Source: Pseudomonadota bacterium
GTDB lineage: Bacteria > Pseudomonadota > Alphaproteobacteria > Rhizobiales > Beijerinckiaceae
Length of the DNA: 64,000 nt
Direction: 5' to 3'
Assembly: GCA_023450615.1 (NCBI GenBank)
Contig: JAEXGT010000011.1
Coordinates: forward strand, 1-64,000
The translations under genes and the position numbers were made by a program. The notes below the pieces were generated by a model that was given only the letters and a program-made list of their open reading frames with translations, was not told where the DNA came from and made no database searches. This document shows, piece after piece, positions 1 to 8,929 of the stretch (within the stretch, counting starts at the first letter, position 1; each line of letters starts with the position of its first letter).

Positions 1-413
1 GGCTCGGGCAGGTCGGCCACGCGCACGGCGGCGGTGTCGGGCATGTCCACGAGTTCCCCCTCGCCTTCCAGGAAGAAGTGGTGGTGCTCGGTGGGGTTGG
101 TGTCAAAATAGGCCTTGGAGCCGTCAACGGCGAGCTGGCGCAGGAGGCCCGCTTCCGTGAACTGGTGCAGGGTGTTGTAGACGGTGGCCAGCGACACCGG
201 CACGCGGGCGCGGCTCGCCTCGTCGAAAAGCATCTCGGCCGTGATGTGACGATCGCCCTTGCCGAACAGGAGCCAACCCAGTGAAACGCGCTGGCGCGTG
301 GGGCGCAGGCCGACCCGGCGAAGCTTGTCGCGCAGCTCGGACAGGGGGCAACCCCTCCGGTGGGCCGGAGCCGTCGTGGACGCGATATAGGCGGACAAAG
401 GATCGGTCATCAT
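1..413 (-). CDS. irr: Iron response regulator Irr (Fur family), 3' part beyond window
   Basis: Fur-superfamily transcriptional regulator that senses iron through heme and controls heme, Fe-S and iron-storage genes in Rhizobiales. The minus strand reads an N-terminal Gly-Cys-Pro motif in the position of the heme regulatory motif of Bradyrhizobium Irr, then a winged helix with RLRPTRQRVSLGWLLFGKG-like wording (GLRPTRQR, GWLLFGKG), VPVSLATVYNTLHQF, and the triple-His metal/heme segment TEHHHFF. Two ATG codons lie together (413 and 410). The C-terminal end runs off the left edge, so only about 137 codons are seen. It is divergent from fabA, the usual rhizobial arrangement. Identification is strong; the missing C-terminus cannot be judged. 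Confidence 0.9.
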   Translation of the reverse strand, partial: MMTDPLSAYIASTTAPAHRRGCPLSELRDKLRRVGLRPTRQRVSLGWLLFGKGDRHITAEMLFDEASRARVPVSLATVYNTLHQFTEAGLLRQLAVDGSKAYFDTNPTEHHHFFLEGEGELVDMPDTAAVRVADLPE

Positions 414-442
414 CGGAACTGTTTGCAGGAAAGAGCGCTTCT

Positions 443-460
443 CTATCATTACAATGATAG
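443..460. promoter_or_regulatory. Perfect 18-bp palindrome between irr and fabA, operator candidate
   Basis: CTATCATT-AC-AATGATAG is an exact 8-bp inverted repeat with a 2-bp centre, 30 bp upstream of the irr start and about 175-195 bp upstream of fabA. It is AT-rich in a GC-rich setting. By position it could be an autoregulatory site for Irr or the target of another regulator (Fur/Mur type sites are also AT-rich palindromes). It does not match the TTTAGAA-N3-TTCTAAA ICE consensus. The rest of 414-634 shows no coding sequence. Confidence 0.6.
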
Positions 461-634
461 GAAAGCGAGGGGGTCGCCGCAAGGTGATCTGCGGTCGCGC
501 TTAAGGAATCATCCTTAAAGGGCGGAAGTTTGACCGCTCCGCGCCCGGGTCCCTTTGATGGATGGCCAAGCCTGTGCTACCAGAGCCCCCATTGAAGGCC
601 TCGGAACCTCTCGAGGCCGCCTGTTGAGACCACG

Positions 635-1177
635 ATGAAAGGATCGGCACCCGGCATGGCCCGCCAGTCCAGCTTTACTTATGAAGAGCTCCTTGCCTGC
701 GGGCGCGGAGAATTGTTCGGCCCCGGCAACGCGCAGCTGCCGCTGCCGCCCATGCTGATGTTCGATCGCATCACCTCCATTGCCGAGGACGGCGGCGCAT
801 ACGGCAAGGGCCATGTGCTCGCCGAGCTCGATGTCCGCCCGGACCTCTGGTTCTTTCCCTGCCATTTCGCGGGCGATCCCGTCATGCCGGGCTGCCTCGG
901 CCTGGACGCCCTCTGGCAGCTGACCGGCTTCTTCCTCGGCTGGGGCGGCTCCCCCGGACGCGGCCGCGCGCTGGGCGTCGGCGAGGTGAAATTCGCCGAT
1001 CAGGTGCTGCCCACCACCAAGAAGGTGGTCTACGGGGTGGACTTCAAGCGCGTCTTCCGCTCGAAGCTCGTGCTCGGCATCGCCGATGGCTGGCTCGAGG
1101 CCGACGGACGCCGCATCTACGAGACCAAGGACATGCGCGTGGGCCTGTTCCAGGCCGAAACGCCGGTCGGCGGCTGA
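635..1177 (+). CDS. fabA: 3-hydroxydecanoyl-ACP dehydratase/isomerase FabA
   Basis: Dehydrates 3-hydroxyacyl-ACP and isomerises trans-2- to cis-3-decenoyl-ACP, the entry to anaerobic-type unsaturated fatty acid synthesis, in the cytosol. The active-site block FFPCHFAGDPVMPGCLGLDA carries the catalytic His77 and Asp91 (spaced as His70/Asp84 in E. coli). The reading frame allows 180 aa; an internal ATG at 656 gives 173 aa, the usual family length, and has AAAGGAT about 12 nt before it, so 656 may be the true start. First gene of fabA-fabB-fabI. Confidence 0.96.
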   Translation: MKGSAPGMARQSSFTYEELLACGRGELFGPGNAQLPLPPMLMFDRITSIAEDGGAYGKGHVLAELDVRPDLWFFPCHFAGDPVMPGCLGLDALWQLTGFFLGWGGSPGRGRALGVGEVKFADQVLPTTKKVVYGVDFKRVFRSKLVLGIADGWLEADGRRIYETKDMRVGLFQAETPVGG

Positions 1178-1221
1178 GGCTTCCGGGCTTTCCCTGCGTC
1201 AACGGCGATGTATCCATCCTA

Positions 1222-1275
1222 TTGACAAAGCACCGTCTTTTCGAAAAACCGGCCCTGCCGCAAGCGGCGGGGCCG
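1222..1275 (+). promoter_or_regulatory. Hairpin and isolated -35-like TTGACA in the fabA-fabB gap
   Basis: The 217-bp gap between fabA and fabB contains TTGACA (1222-1227) with no convincing -10 at 17 bp, and a GC-rich hairpin at 1250-1275 (stem CGGCCCTGCCG with one G-T pair, loop CAAG). A T-run follows only after about 20 nt, so it is not a standard intrinsic terminator. It may limit read-through or stabilise the upstream mRNA end. Function is inferred only. Confidence 0.35.
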
Positions 1276-1394
1276 TCGAATTCGATCAGTCGTTTTTTCG
1301 ATCTCCCGCAGGCTCACGGTTGAGAATGAGCCGGTCAAGCCTTACGTGTCTCAAACACAAGGTTGGCATCCACGTTCCTATGAAGAGGTAGGCT

Positions 1395-2618
1395 ATGAGG
1401 CGCGTCGTCGTCACCGGAATGGGCATCGTTTCGTCCATCGGCAACAACACGCAAGAGGTGCTTGCCTCTTTGCGCGAAGCAAAGTCCGGCATCGTGAAGG
1501 CCGATGACTACGAGAAATACGGCTTCCGCTGCCAGGTGCACGGCACCCCGCAGATCGACGTGGACGCCCTCGTCGACCGCCGCGCCATGCGCTTCCACGG
1601 CAAGGGCACGGCCTGGAACCACGTCGCCATGGACCAGGCGATCCGCGATTCCGGCCTGGAAGAGAGCGACGTCTCCAACGAGCGCACCGGCATCATCATG
1701 GGCTCGGGCGGTCCCTCCACCCGCACCATCATCGAGGCCGCCGACATCACCCGCGACAAGGGCCCCAAGCGCATTGGCCCCTTCGCCGTGCCCAAGGCCA
1801 TGTCCTCGACCGCTTCCGCGACGCTTGCCACCTGGTTCAAGATCAAGGGCGTGAACTATTCCATCTCGTCCGCCTGCGCGACCTCCAACCATTGCGTCGG
1901 CAACGCCTATGAGATGATCCAGTACGGCAAGCAGGACGTGATGTTCGCCGGCGGCTGCGAGGATCTGGACTGGTCCCTGTCGAACCTCTTCGACGCCATG
2001 GGCGCCATGTCCACCAAGTACAACGACACCCCTTCCCGCGCCTCCCGCGCCTATGACGTGAACCGCGACGGCTTCGTGATCGCCGGCGGCGCGGGCGTCC
2101 TGGTTCTGGAAGAGCTGGAGCACGCCAAGGCGCGCGGCGCCAAGATCTACGGCGAGATCGTCGGCTACGGCATGACCTCGGACGGCTACGACATGGTGGC
2201 CCCCTCCGGCGAAGGCGCGATCCGCTGCATGCGCATGGCCCTCAAGGACGTGCATAACCCGGTCGATTACATCAACCCGCACGCCACTTCGACGCCGGTC
2301 GGCGACCAGAAGGAGATCGAGGCGATCCGTCAGGTGTTCGGCTCGGGCGACAAGTGCCCGCCGATCTCGGCCACCAAGTCACTCACCGGCCACTCGCTCG
2401 GCGCCACCGGCGTGCAGGAGGCGATCTACTCGCTCCTCATGATGCAGAACGGCTTCATCTGCGAGAGCGCCCATATCGACGAGATCGATCCGGAATTCGC
2501 GGACATGAACATCGTCCGCAAGCGCATCGACAACGCGAAGCTGGACACGGTTCTCTCGAACTCGTTCGGCTTCGGCGGCACTAATGCCACACTCGTCTTC
2601 AGCCGTTACAACGGCTAA
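1395..2618 (+). CDS. fabB: 3-oxoacyl-ACP synthase I FabB
   Basis: Condensing enzyme that elongates cis-3-decenoyl-ACP with malonyl-ACP, partner of FabA in unsaturated fatty acid synthesis. 407 aa, normal for KAS I. The Cys-His-His triad is visible: Cys161 in SISSACATSNH, His296 in INPHATSTPVGD and His333 in TGHSLGATG. An AGAGGT-type ribosome site precedes the ATG. The FabB (not FabF) assignment rests on the SACATS wording and on the neighbouring fabA. Confidence 0.96.
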   Translation: MRRVVVTGMGIVSSIGNNTQEVLASLREAKSGIVKADDYEKYGFRCQVHGTPQIDVDALVDRRAMRFHGKGTAWNHVAMDQAIRDSGLEESDVSNERTGIIMGSGGPSTRTIIEAADITRDKGPKRIGPFAVPKAMSSTASATLATWFKIKGVNYSISSACATSNHCVGNAYEMIQYGKQDVMFAGGCEDLDWSLSNLFDAMGAMSTKYNDTPSRASRAYDVNRDGFVIAGGAGVLVLEELEHAKARGAKIYGEIVGYGMTSDGYDMVAPSGEGAIRCMRMALKDVHNPVDYINPHATSTPVGDQKEIEAIRQVFGSGDKCPPISATKSLTGHSLGATGVQEAIYSLLMMQNGFICESAHIDEIDPEFADMNIVRKRIDNAKLDTVLSNSFGFGGTNATLVFSRYNG

Positions 2619-2767
2619 GACGTCATAAACCTGAGATGACGCCATGCGATGCCACCCCCGGGAGACCTCGCATGGACACGCTCATTGAAATGAAGATCAA
2701 GGCTCCGGATGCACGGTTTGCTAACCATCGGCATCCGATAATCGAGCCTGTGCATAGGGGGACCCGT

Positions 2768-3598
2768 ATGGGCGGTCTGATGCAAGGAAAACGCGGCCTC
2801 ATCATGGGCGTCGCGAACGATCATTCCATTGCCTGGGGCATCGCCAAGGCCTTGGCGGAGCATGGCGCGGAACTCGCCTTCACCTATCAGGGCGAAGCGC
2901 TCGGCAAGCGCGTGGCGCCGCTGGCACAATCGCTCGGCTCGGATCTCGTGATCCCCTGCGACGTGGAGGACCTCGCCTCCGTCGACGCCGCTTTCGAGGC
3001 TCTCGACAAGCGTTGGGACTCCATCGATTTCGTGGTCCACGCCATCGGCTTCTCCGACAAGTCGCAGCTCAAGGGCTCCTACACGGACGTCACCACCCGC
3101 GAAAACTTCTCGCGCACCATGGTGATCTCCTGCTTCTCGTTCACGGAAATCGCGCAGCGCGCCGCCAAGCGCATGAAGAACGGCGGCTCGCTTCTCACGC
3201 TGACCTATGGCGGCTCCACCCGCGTGATGCCGAACTACAACGTGATGGGCGTGGCGAAAGCCGCCCTCGAAGCCTCCGTGCGCTACATCGCCAACGATCT
3301 CGGCCCCCAGGGCATCCGCTGCAACGCGATCTCGGCAGGCCCGGTGCGCACGCTGGCTGGCGCCGGCATCGCCGATGCGCGTTTGATGTTCACCTATCAG
3401 AAGGCCCACTCGCCGCTTCGCCAGAACATCACCATCGAGGATGTGGGCGGGGCTGCCCTCTACATGCTCTCCAACCTGTCGAGCGGCGTGACCGGCGAGA
3501 TCCACTACGTGGATTCCGGCTACAACATCATCTCCATGCCGCGCCCCGACGTGCTCAAGGCCCAGGACGCCGCTGGCGTGACGGGTGAAGAAGCCTAA
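2768..3598 (+). CDS. fabI: Enoyl-ACP reductase FabI (NADH)
   Basis: Short-chain dehydrogenase family enzyme for the last reduction of each fatty acid elongation cycle. It begins MGGLMQGKRGLIMGVANDHS, with the Rossmann nucleotide site of FabI, and carries the Tyr-x6-Lys signature in MPNYNVMGVAKAAL. The frame is open from 2636, but the ATG at 2768 preceded by AGGGGGAC gives the family length (276 aa). It lies 149 bp after fabB, probably in the same unit. Confidence 0.95.
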   Translation: MGGLMQGKRGLIMGVANDHSIAWGIAKALAEHGAELAFTYQGEALGKRVAPLAQSLGSDLVIPCDVEDLASVDAAFEALDKRWDSIDFVVHAIGFSDKSQLKGSYTDVTTRENFSRTMVISCFSFTEIAQRAAKRMKNGGSLLTLTYGGSTRVMPNYNVMGVAKAALEASVRYIANDLGPQGIRCNAISAGPVRTLAGAGIADARLMFTYQKAHSPLRQNITIEDVGGAALYMLSNLSSGVTGEIHYVDSGYNIISMPRPDVLKAQDAAGVTGEEA

Positions 3599-3620
3599 GA
3601 GCGTCCGATAAGGCACTGAT

Positions 3621-3717
3621 CTCATCCTGAGGAGCGAGCTTGCTCGCGTCTCGAAGGAGAATTCAGTGCCCTCTGGAACCCCCTTCGAGACGGCGCTACG
3701 CGCCTCCTCAGGATGAG
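3621..3717. repeat. Interspersed palindromic repeat, CTCATCCTGAGGAG family
   Basis: Outer arms CTCATCCTGAGGAG (3621-3634) and CTCCTCAGGATGAG (3704-3717) are exact complements; a second nested pair, GTCTCGAAGG (3648-3657) and CCTTCGAGAC (3682-3691), makes a large cruciform-capable element between fabI and the acetyltransferase gene. Arm-like copies recur at 52568 and 57449. This looks like the short non-coding repeats common in rhizobial intergenic DNA. Confidence 0.8.
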
Positions 3718-3808
3718 GTTGAGGGTGGTTTCGCGAGATGCTCGAAAGCCTCTCATGCGCTCAATCAAACTGTTGCTTCCAGCATCCGCGAAGGGCACCC
3801 TTTCGCGG

Positions 3809-4249
3809 ATGTTTGTTTTTGAGCCCATTTCTCCCGACACGGAAGGCTTCGACGCGCTGCTGCGCGAAAGCCTGTCCGAGAAGCACGGGATGCTGCAGCG
3901 GTTGCAGGAGAATTGGCAAAACGGCACGAACCGCTTTTCGAAACCGGGCGAAATTCTTCTTGGCGCTTTCGACAGTCAAAGACTCATCGGTATTTGCGGG
4001 CGCAACATCGATCCTTATACCGAAGATCCGAAATCAGGCCGCATCCGCCATCTCTATGTCGCGCCATCGGGCCGACGCCAGGGCATCGGACGTTTGCTGG
4101 TCACAGCCATCGTCGATGGCGCATCACCGCCCTTCGAGCACCTCAATGCACGTGCGCCGGAATCAGCCTTTCCGTTCTACGAGAGCCTCGGGTTCACGCG
4201 GATCGAAAGCAACCCTTTCGTGACGCATTGCCTGCGCCTCAAGGCTTGA
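3809..4249 (+). CDS. GNAT family N-acetyltransferase
   Basis: Transfers an acetyl group from acetyl-CoA; substrate unknown. About 146 aa from the ATG at 3809 (MFVFEPISPDTEGFD); the frame is open from 3713, but the upstream part falls in repeat DNA and looks non-coding. The acetyl-CoA binding motif is RIRHLYVAPSGRRQGIGRLL, followed by the typical FYESLGFTRIE C-terminal strand. The 3' end overlaps the convergent methyltransferase gene by 11 bp. Confidence 0.8.
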   Translation: MFVFEPISPDTEGFDALLRESLSEKHGMLQRLQENWQNGTNRFSKPGEILLGAFDSQRLIGICGRNIDPYTEDPKSGRIRHLYVAPSGRRQGIGRLLVTAIVDGASPPFEHLNARAPESAFPFYESLGFTRIESNPFVTHCLRLKA

Positions 4250-5141
4250 TTTCGTCGTAGCACAAGGCCCAGCCCGATCCGGTGAACCAGCAGCGTCCGG
4301 CTGGAGCGGTCTGCCGCCAGACCAGGCTGCGCACGAACTCGATGCCGCCGCCCTCGAAGGCGGCCTGAAGGGCCTCGCGCTCCTGCGCGGGATTCGACAA
4401 TTCGCCCTCCGCGCAGACGAAGAAGGCGCGGTTGAGCCATTGCACCGCCAATCCGTTCTCACGGCGCGTCACGCGCAGGCCCGCTCCATGAATGGCATGG
4501 GTGCCGCCCCAGGGGCTCGGCTTCGACCGCGGCAGGCCCAGCGGAAAGATGAGGCGGCCATCCGGCTTCAAGTGGTCGATCCACGCTTCCGCCGGGCGCT
4601 CGACGGAAAAGTTCACATAGACCGCATCCACATCCTCGCGCGGCCATTGGGCCCCGTCGCCCTCGACCACGGTGACGTTGGGCCGGTCGGCAAGATTTTT
4701 GCGCGCCGCCTCCGCCAGTTCAGGATCGAACTCGACCGCGATCACATGGCCCGTCTCGCCCACGAGCTCCGCGATCATGGCGGTGTAATAGCCTGTGCCC
4801 GCTCCGATATGCGCCACGCGCTCGCCTTCGCGCAGCGACAGGGCGTGCAGCCATCCGGCATGGAGCGAGGGAGAACCGTTGTTCACGCCGCGATGGGAAG
4901 CGAGCGCCAGGAGCACATCCTGATAGAGAACGACAGGATCGTGGGAGGAAAGAGGCTCATAGCCGCCCGAACCCCGCGAAATGGTCCAGGGCGGGTCCGC
5001 CAGAAAGCGTTCGCGCGGGATGGCGGCGAAGGCCGCCTCCAGCCTGGAATCCTCCGCGATCCCGGCCAATGTCAGGATCTGCCTGGCATAAGCGCGCCGG
5101 ATCACGGCCATGTCGTCCGAAGTGAAGGCTGATTCCATCAT
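4239..5141 (-). CDS. Protein-L-isoaspartate O-methyltransferase-like protein
   Basis: SAM-dependent methyltransferase of the Pcm family, which repairs isoaspartyl residues. From the tandem ATGs at 5141/5138, preceded on its strand by AGGAAAC, it is 300 aa, longer than typical Pcm (about 215). The N-terminal RERFL and DVLLALA parts and the SAM site VAHIGAGTGYYTA are clear. A C-terminal extension of about 100 aa has no assignment. Members of this group are often only annotated as methyltransferase domain proteins, so the substrate is uncertain. Confidence 0.75.
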   Translation of the reverse strand: MMESAFTSDDMAVIRRAYARQILTLAGIAEDSRLEAAFAAIPRERFLADPPWTISRGSGGYEPLSSHDPVVLYQDVLLALASHRGVNNGSPSLHAGWLHALSLREGERVAHIGAGTGYYTAMIAELVGETGHVIAVEFDPELAEAARKNLADRPNVTVVEGDGAQWPREDVDAVYVNFSVERPAEAWIDHLKPDGRLIFPLGLPRSKPSPWGGTHAIHGAGLRVTRRENGLAVQWLNRAFFVCAEGELSNPAQEREALQAAFEGGGIEFVRSLVWRQTAPAGRCWFTGSGWALCYDEIKP

Positions 5142-5325
5142 CGGTTGTTTCCTGAACCGAAACCATTCTCGTCCGCCGAGGATCAGGCTGCAACCGCTGC
5201 GTTTGCCCTCGGCTTTTAAGGCTCCGGAAACCCTGTTCTCACAAGCGCTTGAGAGGGCGAAGCTCGGCCTTGCTCTCGACACGATCCACCGGCACCAGAG
5301 GCGCTTCCCATCGAGAGTTGCTTTC

Positions 5326-5952
5326 ATGATCCTGTCCCGACGCACCCTTCTCGCCGGTTTGGCCGTCTCAGGCGCCCGCGTTCCCGCCTTCGCCCAGTCC
5401 GGGCCGGAATCGCAGATGGTGCCCATCGAACTCGTCGAGGACACGCTCGCCCTGCCCTCCGCCGTAAAGCTCGGACACAAGCACGGCGACGTGATCATGA
5501 TCGAGTATTTCGACTACAATTGCCCCTGGTGCAAAAAGTCCGCGACGGACCTGCCCCAACTCCTGAAAGCGGAGCCGGACCTGACCTACGTGCTGGTGAA
5601 TTTCGCCGTGCTCGGCGTTGCTTCCGTCACCGCTACGAAGGCCGCTCTCGCCTATCTTCAGCTTTACGGGCCTGACGCCTATCTGCCGCTGCACCTCGCC
5701 CTCTTCAAGCTGAGAGGCGCCGTCGACGGCGAGCGGGCGCTCAAGGAGAGCGAGCGCCTGGGTGGCGACACCAAGCGCCTCGAGGAGATCGGCAACAGCG
5801 AGCGCACGACGCAATGGATGAAGGATTCCCTCAAGATCGGCGACTCCCTGGGCTTTACCGCAACCCCTTCCTTCCTCGTGGGGACGGAGGCCTATATGGG
5901 CGGCCTGACGCTCGCTCAAAAGCGCGACGCGATTGCGCGGGCGAGGGGCTGA
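5326..5952 (+). CDS. DsbA family thiol oxidoreductase, exported
   Basis: Periplasmic thioredoxin-fold protein for disulfide formation or isomerisation. 208 aa from the ATG at 5326. The N-terminus SRRTLLAGLAVSG followed by AFAQS looks like a signal peptide and contains a twin-arginine-like SRRxLL, so Tat export is possible. The active site is CPWC (in YFDYNCPWCKKS) and the cis-Pro loop is ATPSF. Divergent from the methyltransferase gene. Resembles the Com1/ScsC type of DsbA protein. Confidence 0.85.
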   Translation: MILSRRTLLAGLAVSGARVPAFAQSGPESQMVPIELVEDTLALPSAVKLGHKHGDVIMIEYFDYNCPWCKKSATDLPQLLKAEPDLTYVLVNFAVLGVASVTATKAALAYLQLYGPDAYLPLHLALFKLRGAVDGERALKESERLGGDTKRLEEIGNSERTTQWMKDSLKIGDSLGFTATPSFLVGTEAYMGGLTLAQKRDAIARARG

Positions 5953-6009
5953 GCGCGCAAAGTCAGAGCGCTCCGCTTCGTCGGTGAGTACAACGGTCGC
6001 CTAGCCTGC

Positions 6010-6116
6010 TCCCTCTCCCTGAGGGAGAGGGTTGGGGTGAGGGGTTACAGGTTTCTCCGGAGAGGGCTCGCCCCCTCACCCTCGCTCCGCTCGACCTCTC
6101 CCCACCGGGGAGAGGT
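6010..6116. repeat. Interspersed repeat copy 1 (CCTCTCC...GGGGAGAGG type)
   Basis: A 107-bp GC-rich element in the 251-bp gap between the DsbA-like gene and murJ. It contains CCCTCTCCCTGAGGGAGAGG at its left end, a GGGGTGAGGGG/CCCCTCACCC inverted pair, and CTCTCCCCACCGGGGAGAG at its right end. A closely similar element lies at 33056-33174. Nothing else is apparent in 5953-6203. Confidence 0.8.
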
Positions 6117-6203
6117 GAACCAGCGCCTCACTCGGCAAAGTCTTACATTGACGCACCATCCCTTAGACAATCCGCCCAGAACCCTTTAATCGCGACAATA
6201 GCC

Positions 6204-7718
6204 ATGTCGCTCATCCGCTCGTCCCTTCTGGTCGGCCTCGGTTCGATCGCCTCACGCATTCTCGGCTTCGTCCGGGACATGCTGTTCGCGCAGGCTTTGG
6301 GCGCGGGGCCGGTGGCGGATGCGTTTCTCACCGCCTTTCGCCTGCCTAACCTCATGCGCCGCATCGTGGGCGAGGGCGGGCTCAATCCGGCGCTCGTGCC
6401 GCAACTGAGCCGCCTGGACGCGAAGGACGCCGCCGCGACGGCGGGCGATGTACTCAGCCTCTTCGCGCTGGCGCTCCTCGCGCTCACCGCCCTCGTCGAG
6501 ATGGGCGCAGGATTCGTCGCGCTTCTTCTCGCGCCGGGGCTGCGCGACGATGGCGGAACGCTGGCGCTGACGGCCTTCTACACGCGCCTGTCCTTTCCCA
6601 TCGTTTTCGCGGTCACGCTCTCCTCCGTCGCCGCCGCCATCCTCAACATGCGCGGGCGCTTTGGGGCGACGGCGCTCGCGCCGCTGGCGGTGAATGTGGG
6701 CTTGATCCTGACCCTCGTGATTTTGGAAACCGTCGTCGTCGTGCCGTTGGACGCGAAAGCCGCGTGGCTTTCAGGCGCATCGAGCATCGCCGGTTTCGTT
6801 CAGCTTCTCGCCGTGATGATCGCATTGCGGCAGGGCGGCGAACGGCTTGTGATCTTCCGCAAGCCCCGCTGGTCGCCCGCGCTCAAAAGCCTGCTGCTGG
6901 CGGGTTTTCCCGCGCTCGTCGCCAGCGGCGCGGTGCAGCTCTTCGTGCTCGCGGGCACGATCGTCGCCTCCTTCTGGCCCTCCGCCATCTCCTGGCTCTA
7001 TTACGCGGACCGGGTGATGCAGCTGCCGCTCGGTCTCATGGCGGCTTTGGGCTCCAGCGTATTGCTGCCGGAACTCGCGCGCCATCATCATGCGGGGGAG
7101 ACGAAAGCCATCATCGGCTCTCAGCACCGGGCTTTGGAAATGGCGCTGCTGCTGGCTCTGCCCGCAAGCGCCGCCCTGCTGATCCTGAGTTTTCCGATCA
7201 CGCGCGTTCTGTTCGAGCGCGGCGCGTTTCTGGCCTCCGACACGCAAGGCACCGCGCTGGTTCTCGCCGCTTTGAGCCTCGGCCTTCCCTTCGCCACCGC
7301 CGGCAAGGTGCTGAGCCAGACCCTCTTCGCCCGCGGCGCGCTGCGCATGACGCTTGCGGGAACCGCCCTCGGCATTCTCGTCACGCTCGTGAGCGGCCTT
7401 CTGCTGGCACCGCTCTGGGGCGTCTCCGGCATCGCGCTCGGCATCAGCCTGGGCAGCGCCGCCCACGCCTTCGCCATGGCGTGGCTCCTGAACCGAATCG
7501 GCCTGTGGCGTCCGGACCGCCTTTTCCTCGGCCGCCTGATCCGCATTGCCGCCGCCGCCGCTCTCATGAGCCTGGGGCTCTGGGCCGCGCAGGGATTTCT
7601 TGCGCCCGACGACAGCCTGACGCTCACCGCCTTCTGCCTCGGCGGCCTCGGGCTCTACGCCCTCGCGGCATGGCTGACCCGCGCGGTGACCCGTGACGAT
7701 TTAGCCGTGTTCCGCTAA
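6204..7718 (+). CDS. murJ: Lipid II flippase MurJ
   Basis: Integral membrane flippase that moves lipid II to the periplasmic face for peptidoglycan synthesis. 504 aa with about 14 hydrophobic spans. The essential residues of E. coli MurJ align without gaps: Arg18 and Arg24 in SRILGFVRD, Asp39 in ADAF and Arg52 in LPNLMRR. It starts the murJ-trpS-usp-nifU order seen in Rhizobiales. Confidence 0.95.
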   Translation: MSLIRSSLLVGLGSIASRILGFVRDMLFAQALGAGPVADAFLTAFRLPNLMRRIVGEGGLNPALVPQLSRLDAKDAAATAGDVLSLFALALLALTALVEMGAGFVALLLAPGLRDDGGTLALTAFYTRLSFPIVFAVTLSSVAAAILNMRGRFGATALAPLAVNVGLILTLVILETVVVVPLDAKAAWLSGASSIAGFVQLLAVMIALRQGGERLVIFRKPRWSPALKSLLLAGFPALVASGAVQLFVLAGTIVASFWPSAISWLYYADRVMQLPLGLMAALGSSVLLPELARHHHAGETKAIIGSQHRALEMALLLALPASAALLILSFPITRVLFERGAFLASDTQGTALVLAALSLGLPFATAGKVLSQTLFARGALRMTLAGTALGILVTLVSGLLLAPLWGVSGIALGISLGSAAHAFAMAWLLNRIGLWRPDRLFLGRLIRIAAAAALMSLGLWAAQGFLAPDDSLTLTAFCLGGLGLYALAAWLTRAVTRDDLAVFR

Positions 7719-7722
7719 ACGC

Positions 7723-7750
7723 TTGCATCGTGGCGCGGCCCTGTCATAAC
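7723..7750 (+). promoter_or_regulatory. Possible sigma70-type promoter for trpS
   Basis: TTGCAT (7723-7728), 16-bp spacer, CATAAC (7745-7750), about 68 bp upstream of the trpS start. Weak match and untested. Confidence 0.35.
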
Positions 7751-7817
7751 CGCCGCCTCAATACGTGATCGCAACGCGGAGCGGCGTCCAACCCGCTTCG
7801 CTAAGGAGTGCACTACG

Positions 7818-8858
7818 ATGGCTCAGTTCAAGGAGCTGGTTTTCTCGGGCGTCCAACCCACCGGCAACCTCCATCTCGGAAATTACCTCGGCGCCATCAA
7901 GCGCTTCGTGACCATGCAGGAAACGCACGATTGCATCTATTGCGTCGTGGACATGCACGCGATCACCGTGTGGCAGGACCCCAAGGAGCTGAAGCGCCAG
8001 ATCCGCGAAGTCACCGCCGCCTTCATTGCCGCGGGCATCGACCCCAAGAAGCACATCGTGTTCAACCAGAGCCAGGTGGCGCAGCACGCGGAACTCGCCT
8101 GGGTGTTCAACTGCATCGCCCGCATGGGCTGGGCGAACCGCATGACCCAGTTCAAGGAAAAAGCCGGCAAGGACCGCGAGAACGCATCGGTCGGCCTCTT
8201 CGCCTATCCGATGCTGATGGCTGCCGACATCCTGGTCTATCGCGCCACCCACGTGCCGGTGGGCGAGGACCAGAAGCAGCATCTGGAGCTGACCCGCGAC
8301 ATCGCGCAGAAGTTCAACAACGACTTCTCCGAGTCGATTGCCGAGAACGGCTTCGGCGACGCCTTCTTCCCGATCACCGAGCCCCTGATCGCAGGACCCG
8401 CCACCCGCGTCATGTCGCTCCGTGACGGCTCGAAGAAGATGTCGAAGTCGGACCCGTCCGATTACTCGCGCATCAACCTCACCGACGACGCCGACACCAT
8501 CGCCCAGAAGGTGCGCAAGGCGAAGACCGACCCCGAGCCCCTGCCGTCCGAGGTCGAGGGCCTGAAGACCCGCCCCGAGGCGGAGAACCTCGTCGCCATC
8601 TACGCGGCGCTCACCAACGCCACGCCGGAAGACGTGCTGCGCGACCATGGCGGTTCGCAGTTCTCCGGCTTCAAGGGCGCGCTGGTCGATGTGGCGGTGA
8701 CGAAGCTCGCCCCCATCGCCGACGAGATGCGCCGCCTCATGGCCGATCCCGGCCATATCGATGCGGTGCTCGCCGATGGTTCCGACCGCGCCCGCGTGAT
8801 CGCCGCGCAGACCATGGATGCGGTCAAGGACATCGTCGGCTTCGTTCGGTCGCGGTAA
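7818..8858 (+). CDS. trpS: Tryptophanyl-tRNA synthetase
   Basis: Class I aminoacyl-tRNA synthetase charging tRNA-Trp. 346 aa, standard length. The HIGH-type motif is HLGN (19-22) within GVQPTGNLHLGNYLGA and the KMSKS loop is at 207-211. A strong AAGGAG (7802-7807) precedes the ATG. It follows murJ by 99 bp and precedes a universal stress protein gene. Confidence 0.97.
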   Translation: MAQFKELVFSGVQPTGNLHLGNYLGAIKRFVTMQETHDCIYCVVDMHAITVWQDPKELKRQIREVTAAFIAAGIDPKKHIVFNQSQVAQHAELAWVFNCIARMGWANRMTQFKEKAGKDRENASVGLFAYPMLMAADILVYRATHVPVGEDQKQHLELTRDIAQKFNNDFSESIAENGFGDAFFPITEPLIAGPATRVMSLRDGSKKMSKSDPSDYSRINLTDDADTIAQKVRKAKTDPEPLPSEVEGLKTRPEAENLVAIYAALTNATPEDVLRDHGGSQFSGFKGALVDVAVTKLAPIADEMRRLMADPGHIDAVLADGSDRARVIAAQTMDAVKDIVGFVRSR

Positions 8859-8874
8859 CCTGACTGCAGGCTGT

Positions 8875-8899
8875 CCTTGCCCTATCTCCCAGGGCAAGG
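8875..8899 (+). other. Inverted repeat between trpS and usp
   Basis: CCTTGCCC (8875-8882) and GGGCAAGG (8892-8899) flank a 9-nt loop. No T-run follows, so it may be an RNA-stabilising hairpin rather than a terminator. Confidence 0.4.
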
Positions 8900-8929
8900 C
8901 AGCATCGTGCCGATGCAGGAGAGCGCCCA

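Noticed and set aside
1250..1275. Intrinsic terminator between fabA and fabB
   Set aside because: The stem is strong but no T-run follows within a few bases, so it is listed as a hairpin only.
1335..2282. 315-codon minus-strand frame opposite fabB
   Set aside because: Shadow of fabB, without ribosome site or domain.
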